64,000 nucleotides of DNA, taken from contig CM055267.1 of assembly GCA_029237695.1 (NCBI GenBank), positions 12,241,043 through 12,305,042 on the forward strand. The letters run 5' to 3'. This document shows, in pieces, positions 31,500 to 44,039 of the stretch. This stretch comes from Conchocele bisecta. Its lineage: Eukaryota; Mollusca; Bivalvia; Lucinida; Thyasiridae. The position numbers were made by a program, and so were the translations under genes. The notes beneath the pieces are model-generated. The model made no database searches. It was not told the origin of the DNA and saw only the letters and a list, made by a program, of their open reading frames with translations. Each line of letters opens with the position of its first letter. The first letter of the stretch is position 1.

Positions 31500-32085
31500 A
31501 TGTAAACTAAGTACGTGCGTAAACTCTTTAGACCGGACAATGTATATTTGCGTAACCTCTCTAAACCGGACACCACTGTAAGCTATGTATGTGTGCGGAA
31601 CCTCTCTAGACCGGACACCAATGCAAGCTATATATATGTGCGGAACCTCTCTAAATCGGACACCACTGCAAGCTAGGTATGTGTGCGGAATCTCTCTAGA
31701 CCGGTATGTATATGTGCGTAACCTCTCTAAACCGGACACCCCACTGTAAATTAGATATATGTGCGGAACGCCTCTAAACCAGACAGCACTGTGCGGAACC
31801 TCTCTAGACCGAACACCAATGCAAGCTAGGTATATGTGCGCAACCTCTCCAAACCGGACACCACTGGAAGCTAGGTATGTGTGCGGAACCTCTCTAGACG
31901 GGACACTACTGCAAGCTAAGTATGTGTGGTGAACCTATCTAGACCGGACACCACTGTAAACAACGTGTATGTGCGGAACGGGATATCACTGTAAACTAGG
32001 TATGTTTGCGAAACCTCTGTAGACGGGACACCACTGTAAGCTAAGTACATGTGTGGAACCTCTCTAAACCGGACACAACAATTAA
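31500..32085. repeat. ~45-bp satellite (CTCTCTAAACCGGACACCACTG)
   Basis: A dozen or so degenerate units of about 40-47 bases, each with 'aacctctctaraccggacaccactg' and 'gctaggtatgtgtgcgg' sections, form the inner left arm of E1. Inverted single or double units lie at about 39490-39560, and direct ones at about 37612-37715. Confidence 0.75.
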
Positions 32086-32467
32086 AGACGGCCGATTTTT
32101 ATGTTTTCCGTCTCCAGGGACTGTCCACGCAAGTTCCAACTCCACCTGCCCCTCTACTCAGACAAGGAATACATGCAGTGACATTTCAATCGTTGGCATT
32201 CATTTTGCGGATTCGGACATCTTGGTTGGGCTTTCGAATGGATAAATGGATGATGATAAACAAACACACGAATCTCACTTGTAATCGGGTTGCGGGGACA
32301 AACCTGGGTCAGTAGCTGACGTATAGACGAAATAATTATGTTAACAGAAAGACTCACGGAAGACATGACTAAAGTGTAATAAATGTAGAACATTATTAAA
32401 AATGAAAACATATATTCATACCTGGCGAATCTCCATGTTTCTGTTTACATTAGTACACGGAATATAC

Positions 32468-32756
32468 CCGAGGGGTGTTCAGTAAATCGTAGGGAAGTGC
32501 TATAAATCGATGCTCTCTGGTGAAGTGGTATGTGTTCACATCACTCAGAAACCATTTATACATACATGTAATGCACATATTGGTATAGTTTCATAACTGT
32601 GGTGTGGATAGCGATTGGCTTACAAATACGTAAACTAACAACAAGCACGAGTGATATTTTATAGTGTTTATTCCATAATAATCGTACTAAATAATGTCAA
32701 TTCATGTTTACGTAATCCGAGATGTTACGGGAATTTAATTGTTGAACACCCCTCGT
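32468..32756. mobile_element. ~290-bp MITE with CGAGGGGTGTTCA ends
   Basis: CGAGGGGTGTTCA near 32469 and its complement TGAACACCCCTCG ending at 32755 bound an AT-rich, non-coding interval within E1. No clear target duplication was found. Confidence 0.55.
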
Positions 32757-33591
32757 AAATGATATGTATAACTGACTAACCAATAATAGGTACATTAATA
32801 CGAGGCCCTTCGCTTACAAACATATTCTATACATGTACGGCTGGGTGATTATCAATTCGTCTATGTTTTGAAAGGGAACTGTTGAGCGTAAACGTGTTGG
32901 GCTATGCATGTACAGTAGAACGTCTCTAAACCGGACACCCATGTGATGCCATTGTGTTTCATTTAATGTTGACTGTAATTTATTTCATTGCCGTGTCTGT
33001 TCATGATTGAAAATGCCAAAAATGTACAAATATTGCTTAGTCACAGTGGAAACTGTAAGCTGGACAACTTCGGGACCTCCAATTAGAGAGGATCCACTGT
33101 GATATATACTTCATTGAATTCGTACAGGCTATCAATCAGTTTCACTCTTTGCGGCATATATCGTATACATGAATGACAGTCAAACACAAATAATTATGAT
33201 AGTTGTGCCAGTGGGACACGAACACTCCCGATGGCAGCATGACGCGAATAAAGCAAACCTGGATCGGCTGTCATAATTATAGAAACAGTTCCTTTGATGA
33301 CACATTGAAGTTCACAATTTCCACTGAATACTAACCAGGTGAACATGTAGTCGGTAAGTCGATGTGTACGTCAGTTACTTCCCTAATTGAGGTGTCCATG
33401 TGTTTAAACAACCTACATGTTTGAACTCGTTTGAATACCCCCAACCACGCCATAATAGCAGCAAATAGTGACGTTGGTTGTATCTGGGGGTGGCCGTTAA
33501 TCACACGTGAGAGCTTCGCGACTCGGTGTTCCATGGGCACATGTAGGTTGTTCAAACACATGAACACCTCACTTAGGGCAGTAACTATTAC

Positions 33592-36500
33592 GTATTACCT
33601 CATTTACATATTGGCCCTATGACGTTGGTTTAGGGTCATGGGGCTCACCGTGGACAAAGAGTCAAACTTTCTTTGATGCAATCTCTGGAATGAGAGTACT
33701 TATCAAACGTATGTGTACTTATCGGCTGTCAGCTTGGACGGTTTATGGCTTAATCTTGACAGCGTTGCATAACATACAGACGAATTAATATGCAGATTTT
33801 CGACTTTAATACCTGTGAAAAACAAAAGAATTTTCGCAATTCTTTGAATAAATGTTCAATATTATCCCTGACTTGGAAATAAATACAATATTTAAAATCC
33901 ATGTAAAATAACAGACATTCTGATATGAAAATTGACCGAAATCGACCAATAATTATAAAGTTGACATCTTTGTTAAATGATTGTCTCTTAAATAACACAA
34001 CTTTTTTGAGACCTGTGAAGACCCAGATCAGCCTGCATATCCGCGCAGTCTCATCATGACCTACACCGCTCGCTACTGTATGGGTCGTACCAAATTCCAG
34101 TTCATAACAATATCCCCCGTCTTCTTTTAAATGCGACCCCGCATTTATCTAAATACACATCCAATTGACGGATATTGTTAAATGTACATACATTGAGGTT
34201 AAATCCGGCATCTATTGTTCTTGTAACATTATGATTCAGACAATGTTATTTGGTTTGATGGGTCATGTGCCATTTTGTAATTGTTGTGATTCTTTGTTAT
34301 CTCTGTATTTATTATAATAATTCATATAGTTATCCGCATGAATAGTGATTATTACCAAATTGATTTGATTTATCTCACCCATAGTTCAGACGCAGTGACA
34401 TTATCAGTAACCAGATCGCATTTTGCCTAAAATTGATGACAATGGCAATATATGTTGTTTAGCTGATTGAATACAGAGATAACGCTCAACAGACATATAA
34501 TGTTGTGAATTTTGGATACCGTATTTTTCCCGATATATGCAGACAGCAATTACAGAATGATTATGTGGCCTATACAAGTACATTGTACCTATATTGGCAT
34601 GAATACTATACTGGCATTGACAAAGCTATGCTCTTTTTATTGAATGGTTATTTCTCTGCCAACGACGAAATAATTACCTCTGCAAAATGTAATGGGAAAT
34701 ATTTTGTGAACACATTACTTGTTTGTAAATATACAAATACGATAAATGCATGATATACAGTGTGAGAATCGTGTTCATGGTGGCTGAAAATGTATAAAAT
34801 ATAAACGTATTGCAAAATTTTAAATACATGCAGATTTATTTTGTTTACGTTTAATTCGTAGATTTTTATTAAAAATGCACTAGAGCAGACTGTAAAGATA
34901 CAATGTATCGGGATTAAATCGGACACAATTTGTATTTATTTCCACCTATCAAAGTAATTCTAAGTATGGATTTTCCAAACAAACATATTAACAGCTAAAC
35001 ATACTATATTAGCGGCATTTACGCTTTATCCTGGTTATTCCAGATAGCAATATAATTGTATTATATGTCATTGAAAAATAAATAAATAAAATTATTTACG
35101 ATTGCAGAGTTCAAAATGGTCTCACTAATTTATCAAATTCGCAATATACACTCGGATATCCAGCATGCATATGATAAAAACAAACTTTATTGTTTGTTAG
35201 ACATTGTGAAACATAATTGCTACAGTTAATTGTACACGTATTTGTCATTCTGACGTGTTATTTTATAGCATAATTGGCCGTGTTGTATTCTCGATGTGTT
35301 GCCTGTTACTGTTTGGTATGCATCTCTATTTTAGGTCCAGCATTTCGTGATGCTCATGCATATTATATTTTTCTTAATCATGTTACACAGTAACGGATAT
35401 CTTTCTGCATGTGTCGACTCCATTTTGCCTTGATATAATTTGGACATATTTATCGAGGAATGTATAGCAATACTATGCAGACACTGACAGTTTTCCCGTG
35501 CACACATTAAATAAAGTCAAGTATTTGTAGTCTGGCCTTACATTCAGCACATGCATACGTCAACATTCACATGGGTCCATCCCTTTCATTCATCGTCATT
35601 CGTTTAACAGATATATACACTGACACTCAAATATGGACCCCAGCACACGCATTCATCAGCATCCAGACTCAAACACCGACCAACTTAGCATGAGCATTGG
35701 CATCCGACATGTATGTGTATAACCTTACGTATACGACTTATCTATATTTCAAGATGTATACCTCATTATGCCATATTTAAGACAAGAATGCGTCGATAAT
35801 AATTCATATATCTGCATAAGTATAAGCACGACCCATTGGCTAACGTGCTGCATGGCCCTTTGGCTACATGCTAGGCAGAATGATACCTGTTTCATCGTAT
35901 TAGTTCAGGTGCTATATTATTATCCTATGAAAATATAGTCGGTCTGTGTTAACAACAATCTGAAGTCTGCTACATATCTGGTTTCCGATTTCTGACAAAA
36001 CTACATATTTGTGATGTCCATATTATCGACAACGGAAATGCATGATGTTCAAAAGGCGTATTATATGAAACGTGTAAATACAATATTCTATATAACATGA
36101 GCGAACATGCAATTAAGGTAGTTTCACATGCAACAAAAAGGTGAAGGTTTACATAGTTTCATCTCAGTAATTGTGCTTGTACTTGTATATTTAAAAATAG
36201 TATTTAATTTAATTTCAGTTATATAAATATAAAACAGGATTTGAATTTTAGATATGCCACATGAAATGAGTTATCACCTGGTTTGTTTCCACAGAACAAC
36301 CAACATGGGTAATGTTTAGACACAATAGTGGTAACTACATGTATTCCAATTCTCGTGCAAGTTCATCAATGTTAATTTTCGTCGTCTTCTGTTGGGTTTC
36401 GAATTTATAATATTGTTCCGTCCGGCGTCGTCATCTGGAATGTACCGACCGTTCGGCAGCGCCCGTATTCGCCGAAACATCTGCGGTATTCCCGTCTTCT

Positions 36501-37609
36501 GGATATGTTTGTAATTCTAGTGTGGCGTCGTCAATCGTGAAAGTTCCATCTTCAATAAAGTAAAATTGTAATGAGTTCGTTTGAAATTTCGTCGAACAGC
36601 AGGAACAAGGTGTCCATCAATCCGTGGTATTAAGCTGTATATCCGTAGAAATCGGTATATTCGCACGTCCGTGCATTTTCGTAGAGCCTTCTCGCTTCCG
36701 TCTTCTTCGACGAGAGGTACCGTTGTTGAATTTTACCCGGATTATGTTCCACCAACTATTACGAGGTTGAAGTCTCGTAGTCTGTTTATTTGGATTTCAT
36801 AAGTGTTCTTCATTGTTTTGTCTTTTTTGTATATTGGGAATTAGCTCATTCTGTCCAAATAATGAATTTAACAAATAACCACGTTTAACAGTTTTATTTT
36901 GTATGTTTCTTGGTTGTTGTCATGTCAATAAATTACCAAATACAAATGTAACATGTTAATTGAAGATATATCTCCAAACCCACTGCCAGCGCGCCAAACG
37001 GTGGCTGTACGTTCGTTTATTACTGTTACATGATGTTTCCTTGTGAACAACTATTTTGCAACTCCCTAAATATATTTCCAATTTTCATCGAAAATTGCAA
37101 ACATACTGGATACACTAGATTAACCAATGAAATTGTTTATTATGCACCATGTGATATCAGAATGTATTACCTCATTTACATATTGGCCCTATGACGTTGG
37201 TTTAGGGTCCTGGGGCTCACCATGGACAAAGAGTCAACTTTCTTTGTTGCAATCTATGGAATGAGATTACTTATGTGTACTTATCGGCTGTCAGTTGCTT
37301 GGATGTTTTTTGGCTTAATCATGACAGCGTTGCATAACATACAGACGAATTAAAATGCAGATTTTCGACTCTAATATCTGTGAAAAATAAAAGAATTTTC
37401 GCAATTCTTTGAATAAAAGTTCAATATTATCCCTGACTTGCAAATAAATACAATATTTAAAATCCATGTAAAATAACAAACATTCTGATATGAATATTAA
37501 CCGAAATCGACCAATAATTATAAAATTGACATCTTTGTTAAATGATTGTCTCTTAAATAACACAACTGTGTTGAGACCTATGGGTCGGACCAAATTCCAG
37601 TTCATAACA
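33592..37609. repeat. ~0.45-0.5 kb direct repeats inside E1
   Basis: 33592-34109 and 37164-37609 share about 450 bases from GTATTACCTCATTTACATAT to CCAGTTCATAACA; the left copy has about 70 extra bases near its end. The 3.05-kb interval has no intact coding frame. This may be an internal duplication or a degraded LTR-type insertion. Confidence 0.7.
36340..36800 (-). pseudogene. Possible degraded coding remnant inside E1
   Basis: The minus strand is more GC-rich than its surroundings and gives two adjoining open stretches (one with IQINRLRDFNLVIVGGT and a later EEDGSEKALRKCTDVRIYRF, the other with FYFIEDGTFTIDDATLELQ) interrupted by stops. The composition looks protein-coding, but no family is recognised. 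Confidence 0.2.
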
Positions 37610-37699
37610 TATGTGTACGGAAGCTCTCTAAACCGAACACCACTATAAATGAGCTATATGTGAGGAACCTCTCTAGACCGGACAACACTATAAACTAGA

Positions 37700-39480
37700 C
37701 ATGTGCGCGGAACCTAGTACACGATGTGGGGCCCAGTCCCCCCGTATGCGTTCCAGCACGCCTCCATCCTGGCTAGTGCTCTCAAATGTGCTTAGCGGCC
37801 AGCAGGGAGACAACGTACCTCACCGTTACTGTTATTTGGGCTTGATGCTATTCAAACGAGTTAGGCTGGACACAGCAGCCTGGAACAGCGCGGCTACCTG
37901 GTGTACGATGTAGGCCGAGTGCCCCTGTATGCGTTCCAGCATATCACGCTTCTGGCTAGTGCTCTCATCTGTGGTTAACTGCCACCCCGGATACAACGAA
38001 CGTCACTATTTGCTGGTTTTATGGCGTGGGTGGGAGTATTCAAACGATTTAGACTGGGAACTGAAGCCTGGAACAGCGCAGCCACCTAGTACACGATGTG
38101 GGCTCTGTCCCCCCTAATCGTTCCAGAACGCCTCCATCCCGGCTAGTGCTCTCAACTGTGCTTAGCGGCCAGCAGGGAGACAACTAACCTCACCTTTACT
38201 GTTATTTGGGCTTGATGTTATTCAAACGAGCTAGGCTGGACATAGAAGCCTGTAACAGCATGGCTACCTAGTGTACGATGTAGGCCAAGTGCCCATGTAG
38301 GCGTTCCAGCACATCTTGCGTCAGGCTAGTGCTCTCACCTGTGGATAACGGCCTCGCCGGATACGTCCTATCTGCTGCTTCTATGGCGTGGGTGGGGGTA
38401 TTCAAACGAGTTAGACTGACCTCAGTCTCAAGTCTAACTCGTTTGAATACCCCCACCCACGCCATAATAGCAGCAAATAGTGACGTTCGTTGCATCTGGG
38501 GTGGCCGTTAATCACAGGTGAGAGCACTAGCCGGAAGCGAGATGTGCTGGAACGCATACAGGGGCACTCGGCCTACATCGTACACCAGGTGGCCGCGCTG
38601 TTCCAGGCTTCTGTTTCCAGCCTAACTCGTTTCAATACCAGCAAGCTGAAATAACAGTAACAGTGAGGTTCGCTGTGTCCGGGCTGGCCGCTAAGCACAG
38701 TTGAGAGCACTAGCCGGCATGGAGACATGCTGGAACGATTACGGGGTGACTAGGCCCACATCATGTACTATGTGGCCGCGCTGTTCCATGCTTCAGTCTC
38801 AAGTCTAACTCGTTTGAATACCCCCACCCACGCCATAATAGCAGCAAATAGTGACGTTCGTTGCATCTGGGGTGGCCGTTAATCACAGGTGAGAGCACTA
38901 GCCCGAAGCAAGATGTGCTTGAACGCATACAGGGGCACTCGGCCTACATCGTACACCAGGTGGCCGCGCTGTTCCATGCTTCTGTTTCCAGCCTAACTCG
39001 TTTCAATACCAGCAAGCTGAAATAACAGTAACAGTGAGGTTCGCTGTGTCCGGGCTGGCCGCTAAGCACAGTTGAGAGCACTAGCCGGCATGAAGACATG
39101 CTGGAACGATTACGGGGGGACTAGACCCACATCATGTACTAGGTGGCCGCGCTGTTCCAGGCTTCAGTCTCAAGTCTAACTCGTTTGAATACCCCCACCC
39201 ACGCCATAATAGCAGCAAATAATGACGTTCGTTGCATCTGGGGTGGCCGTTAATCACAGGTAAGAGCACTAGCCGGAAGCGAAATGTGCTGGAACGCATA
39301 CAGTGGCACTCGGCCTACATCGTACACCAGGTGGCCGCGCTCTTCCATGCTTCTGTTTCCAGCCTAACTCGTTTCAATATCAGCAAGCTGAAATAACAGT
39401 AACAGTGAGGTTCGCTGTGTCCGGGCTGGCCGCTAAACACAGTTGAGAGCACTAGCCGGCATGGAGACATGCTGGAACGA
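37700..39480. repeat. 371-bp repeats arranged head to head
   Basis: In 38424-39480 the unit beginning CAGTCTCAAGTCTAACTCG starts at 38423, 38794 and 39165, a period of 371. From 37700 to about 38415 the same repeat runs in the opposite direction, so the two arrays meet at an inverted junction near 38420. Another single copy lies at about 33400-33560. Confidence 0.8.
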
Positions 39481-39761
39481 TTAGTGGGGTTCCCTACATA
39501 CACATAGTTTACAGTGGTGTCCGGTTTAGAGAGGTTACGCAAATATACATTGTCCGGTCTAAAGACTTTACGCACGTACTTAGTTTACATTATTGCCAGA
39601 CGCATATAACTGCTCACTGCCGCTTACTGCTAGCAGCACCTCACTGCCCTCTGCTGCTTACTGCTAGCAGTGAAACACACCTCACTGCTCACTGCCGCTT
39701 ACTGCCAGCAGTGAGATATATTTCACTGCTACTTACTGCTCACTGCTCGCTTCACACCGAT

Positions 39762-40008
39762 CACGCAGACGTGCATTATTGAGTACAATGTAGTACAATG
39801 TAAGAAAATTAACAACAATCTGGCAAAGTCGGACTTCTTAAATGTGTAAATGTTGGAGACCTGTGCATCTGTGCAGTCTGATCAGTGTCTGCAATGATTG
39901 CAAATATACTACTAAAATTACTATACATGCATATAACCATATTTACAAGTGGTAATTTTAAAGAATATTTACATTGTTATCAAACGGCAATCGTACGGCT
40001 GATTCAAT
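39762..40008 (-). repeat. R1 repeat, copy 2, middle part
   Basis: Reverse match to about 14505-14738, lying between the E1 right target duplication and the E2 left end. No genes. Confidence 0.7.
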
Positions 40009-40561
40009 AGTCCGGTAGCAGGACAGGTATACCCTGCATCGCATGTAAAAGTTTTTTTCTCTCTTGATTCTATATCCTTAGGACCTCAGTAATGAAGATC
40101 AGCCGGATATCAAGCGGATATCCTTGGGCAATTCGAGAAATCCAAGATGGCCGCAAAGATGGCCGCCGTTGATCAGAGAAATACAATTTTTTAACCAATG
40201 GGCATAAAATCACGAATCATACCACATTTTTAGCTAATTTTGGCATGAGGAATCCATTTTTGGTGTTATCTTTTTAATATCTGCTCAATAATAAGGTCAA
40301 ATGCCATCATGAAGGTCAGTTTACATGAAAAATATAGAAATTACAGAGTAAAACGGTATACTGGGATGTAATGATCAGATTAGCGCAACAGAAAGTTACA
40401 AACTGAGACATGTCATTCAGTTGAATTAAGTTATGAAGGTTATAATATATCCTATATGTCACCAAGTATCATTCTTGAAATTTAAGTGCTTAATTATATG
40501 TATATTCCAGGTTTTGGAATAACAAATTCCCACCATTAATTACAACAATTTACATTTACAG

Positions 40562-40747
40562 TTAGATGCCATGTACACGAGTATTGAAACAGTCATCATC
40601 CCCTCCGCATTGACAGAAAATTGCACAGCTGAGTCCACAGGCATTGCAGCTGCACCACTTTGTGTGTTGGGTTTTTATTTTGTTTTGGACTAACCTAATT
40701 GTCTCGGTACTTCTGCCAGGACCTGTGCCAACTTTTTTATGTAGCAA
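40562..40747 (-). CDS. Short Cys-rich ORF in E2, resembling the tail of the E3 gene family
   Basis: 61 codons; the middle carries CSCNACGLSCAIFCQCGG followed by DDDCFN, a zinc-ribbon-like run of seven or eight cysteines. The E3-type proteins, as I recall them, end in a similar C-x-C...GL-x-C...C-x-CGG tail, so this may be all that remains of such a gene. It is probably a fragment, not a functional protein. Confidence 0.35.
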   Translation of the reverse strand: MLHKKVGTGPGRSTETIRLVQNKIKTQHTKWCSCNACGLSCAIFCQCGGDDDCFNTRVHGI

Positions 40748-41149
40748 TCATCGACAACAATCGGTTAATTAACTTTAAGCCGGTATTACGGGTCGATAAT
40801 ACCTATGCGCTACACAAAGCAAGTCAATGAGTGTATCTGCTATTGTCAAGCCCTGTAAAGTCGTTCCCTGGTCTACCAATAATAGTGAAATCATAATATA
40901 TTATTAGAAAAATACAGCCTGTCCACATGACCACAGAAAGGGTTATAACACAACAAATAGGTGTGTAATAATTTTATACCAACAACTTTATTAAGAAATT
41001 TTGATATTATAATTCATTATGATAACATAAAACTGTCTACATATATGCAAATTTGACAAATTTAAATATTACCATACAACCAATACACATAGATAGCATT
41101 ATCAGCAATATAGCAATTTAGCTCATCACTAGGCTAATTAATATAGTAT

Positions 41150-41222
41150 CATAACAGGTTGGTAAGTGTACCATGTGGTAAGCGTATCATAACAGGTTGG
41201 TAAGTGTACCATGTGGTAAGCG
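41150..41222. repeat. 36-bp tandem duplication
   Basis: A unit containing ATAACAGGTTGGTAAGTGTACC and ATGTGGTAAGCGTA is present twice in tandem. Confidence 0.8.
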
Positions 41223-41814
41223 TATATAGTTATAAATATAATAATAACAAATCAATGGCGCATGGTTATATGATAAAATAAAAAATAAAAAAATATGTAT
41301 TATCAGCCAGTGTAATTGCCAAGCTCTGTGCATGAATTATATTATTTTACCATAGCAACCACTCACAACAAAGGCACAAAACAAACCAAAACCATCTCGC
41401 TGTCAATATCATATTTGTATGTAATATTCTAATTATGCATATTATATTCTAACACCATCCGTTATCATGCATGGTACACGAGTATGATGGACTATACATG
41501 TACATACTCACTCACCACCATAACCATAGATTCATACATGCATACTAGCAGATACATGCATACATAAACATATATATACACTCATAAGCAACACACATAA
41601 CAAATCCCCCTCTTGGAATATTGTCACACCTCCATACATAAGTATAACTATGAGTAAGAGAGGTCTGATGTAAGAGAGGTCTGATGTGCATGTGTTATTC
41701 CACATATAAAATAAAAGGAATTAATTATAGGTTGTAAATGGTCTATAAACCACTATGGTCATTAACAAATATATTATCTTTGAACTCAATGAGTGTAGTT
41801 CTATATTTAAGAAG

Positions 41815-42500
41815 GGCCAACTCAGTGATGGAGTTCAAATTGGAAGACGGGTTAATTCAATGATAGAGGTCTACATGGAAGAAGGGGGTCTACTAAATGA
41901 TGGATTTTAAATTGGAAAAACATAATGATGGTGTTCTCAGTAGAACGGGGCTAACTTAGTGATGGAGATTTATCTCAATGATGGAGCTGTCAGTGGAAGT
42001 GGGTCAATTTATTGATGGAGGTCTCAGTGGGAAAAAGAAGGCAATTCAATGTATGGAAAAAAGGTGCTAACTCAGTGATGGAGTTTTCGGTGGAATAAGG
42101 GGTCTACTCAATGATGGAGGTCTCAGTGGAAGATAGGGTCTAATTAAATGATGGAGTTTTTGGTGGAATAAGGGGTCTACTCAGTGATGAAGGTTTCAGT
42201 GGAAGATAGGTAGGGGCTAACTTAATGACGGAGGTTTCAGTGGAAGATAGGGGCTAACTTAATGATAGAAATTCCAGTGTGAATAAGGGGTAAACTGAAC
42301 GATGGCGTTCTCAGTGGAAGAAAGTACTTGATACAGTGATGGTGTTCTTAGTAGGTTAACTTAATAATAGAGTTCACAGTGTAAGAAGGGGGCTGACCTA
42401 GTAATGGAGTTCCCAGTGGAATACGAGGCTAACTCAGTGATGGAGTTCTCAGTGGACGAGAGGGGTCAACTTATACAATGATAGAGCTTTCAGGCTAGGG
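41815..42500. repeat. Degenerate ~45-bp minisatellite
   Basis: Fifteen or so diverged units of the kind 'GGGGCTAACTCAGTGATGGAG' plus 'TTCTCAGTGGAAGAA', of variable length, with no sustained reading frame. Confidence 0.75.
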
Positions 42501-43776
42501 TTATTTACATTATGTCATCTATGTTTCAACTTTTGATATCTTTAAGCATGTCAACCAGTTACCAACCATACACACACCTCAGTAAAATACACAATATACA
42601 TAGAGATGTGACCAAAAAAAAACAAGCAAGGGTACACATTAAGACTGTTTGATTGTAAATTTTGTAATTTGTTCATGTGTAACATATGTTGGTCACAATT
42701 ATTATTATATATCAATATCAATCACAATCGCCAAATGAGGTATTGACCATAATAATTGAAATTACATTTCTATTTGCAAAACAATAAAGATCACAAAAGT
42801 GAACCATTAACGAAACTGTTCCAAATACGTATAGTAGGGTGTATTATAGACAAAATTAGTTAATATCTTATGTTTTTAAAGTGGCATTTAAATAAATACG
42901 GTGGTACAATGCCATGTGAACAAATAAATAGTGGTTAAAGATGGGCAATCGAGGTTAGTATTTGAAAATATACATTGTTAGCAGGAGTTGCATGTTGTAT
43001 TGTCAACATTTACGGTGAGTAGTTTTGGAAATTAGCATAATGTATATCAGGTTGTTAGGATTGAAATAGGGTTTAAATGCCGGAACAATCACGTTACTAA
43101 ACTACATTCATCGATTATATTAAAATTTGTAATGTTACACTAAAAAATATATGTCCAAAATAATATTAAATATAAACTTCACATTCTGTTGCTTCTGTGA
43201 TCATGGTTAAGGTCAGACATTTTAAAGGTAGTCCAGTGGAGTTTAGTAACATTTCTCACATAACATAGCCATATTTGACATATCGTACAATATTACAATA
43301 TATGGTAATATTATGTTGAGAACAATAACATATATGTATACGGTTTTGTCCTTGGGAGACAATAATAGTCTTAAACCCCAATTATGCGCCAAACATCACA
43401 CTACTATGTCAATTTCACTTCAAAATGCTGTTCTACTGTGCATTTTCTAGGTAAAATGACCCTGACCATGACATTTGACCTTTTTATTGACATATATTGA
43501 AAAGGTATATACCAGAAATGGATTCCTCATACTAAAATTAGATAAACATGTGGTATCACTCGCGATTTTAGGCCTACTGGTTAACAAATTGTATTTCTCT
43601 GATCAACGGCGGCCATCTTGGCCGCCATCTTGGATTTCTCGGATTGCCCAAGGATATCCGCTTGATATCCGGCTGATCTACATTGTAGATGCCCTGAGGA
43701 TGTAGAATCAAGAGAGAAAAAAACTTTTATAGCCGATGCAGGGTTAAGCCAAGATATCGGCTTTGACTACCTGACT

Positions 43777-43995
43777 AAATGTGATATGTTTCAAAGTCGC
43801 TAAATATTACGTGAAACCGTTCACGTAAGTGGTAGCAGATACAGATATAAATCAGTAGGCTACGTCCTTGGTGGCTACAATTATGTATTACAATTACTGT
43901 GTCGCAGTAAATATGCATGTGACACAATACCAACACACTAAATACTAAAACATGTTTGGCCCAGTGTCACCATGATGCGATATGCCAGGAGCGGC
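43777..43995 (-). repeat. R1 repeat, copy 2, last part
   Basis: Reverse match to about 14293-14504 (shared GGCATATCGCATCATGGTGA and ACACTGGGTCAACCATGTTT-like segments). Confidence 0.7.
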
Positions 43996-44039
43996 GTATA
44001 TTTTGGAAATATCATAATTATACCCCCCGCAACGAATTG

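Larger units (their letters stand above)
31358..39761. mobile_element. 8.4-kb TIR element E1 with 9-bp target duplication
   Basis: The element starts ATCGGTGTGAAG and ends with the exact complement CTTCACACCGAT. It is flanked by CACGCAGAC at 31349-31357 and 39762-39770. The same nine bases occur once, uninterrupted, in R1 copy 1 (14730-14738, reverse). The TIRs run inward for some 250 bases through 'cagtgagcagtaag' repeats into 'aaccggacaccactg' satellites. A 9-bp duplication fits Mutator-like transposition. No transposase was recognised, so E1 looks non-autonomous. It holds satellites, an internal 0.5-kb direct repeat and a head-to-head array, listed separately. Confidence 0.78.
40009..43776. 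mobile_element. 3.8-kb TIR element E2
   Basis: The left end AGTCCGGTAG and the right end (complement AGTCAGGTAG) begin inverted repeats of roughly 350 bases, including CTCTCTTGATTCTA and the tandem 'CAAGATGGCCGC' motif. The uninterrupted R1 copy reads GATTCAAT then GTGATAT; here the element lies between GATTCAAT and AAATGTGATAT, giving a 3-4 base duplication (AAT or CAAT/AAAT). It contains one Cys-rich ORF, a minisatellite and AT-rich filler but no full transposase, so it appears non-autonomous. The shared ATCCAAGATGGCCGCC core links it to E3. Confidence 0.72.
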
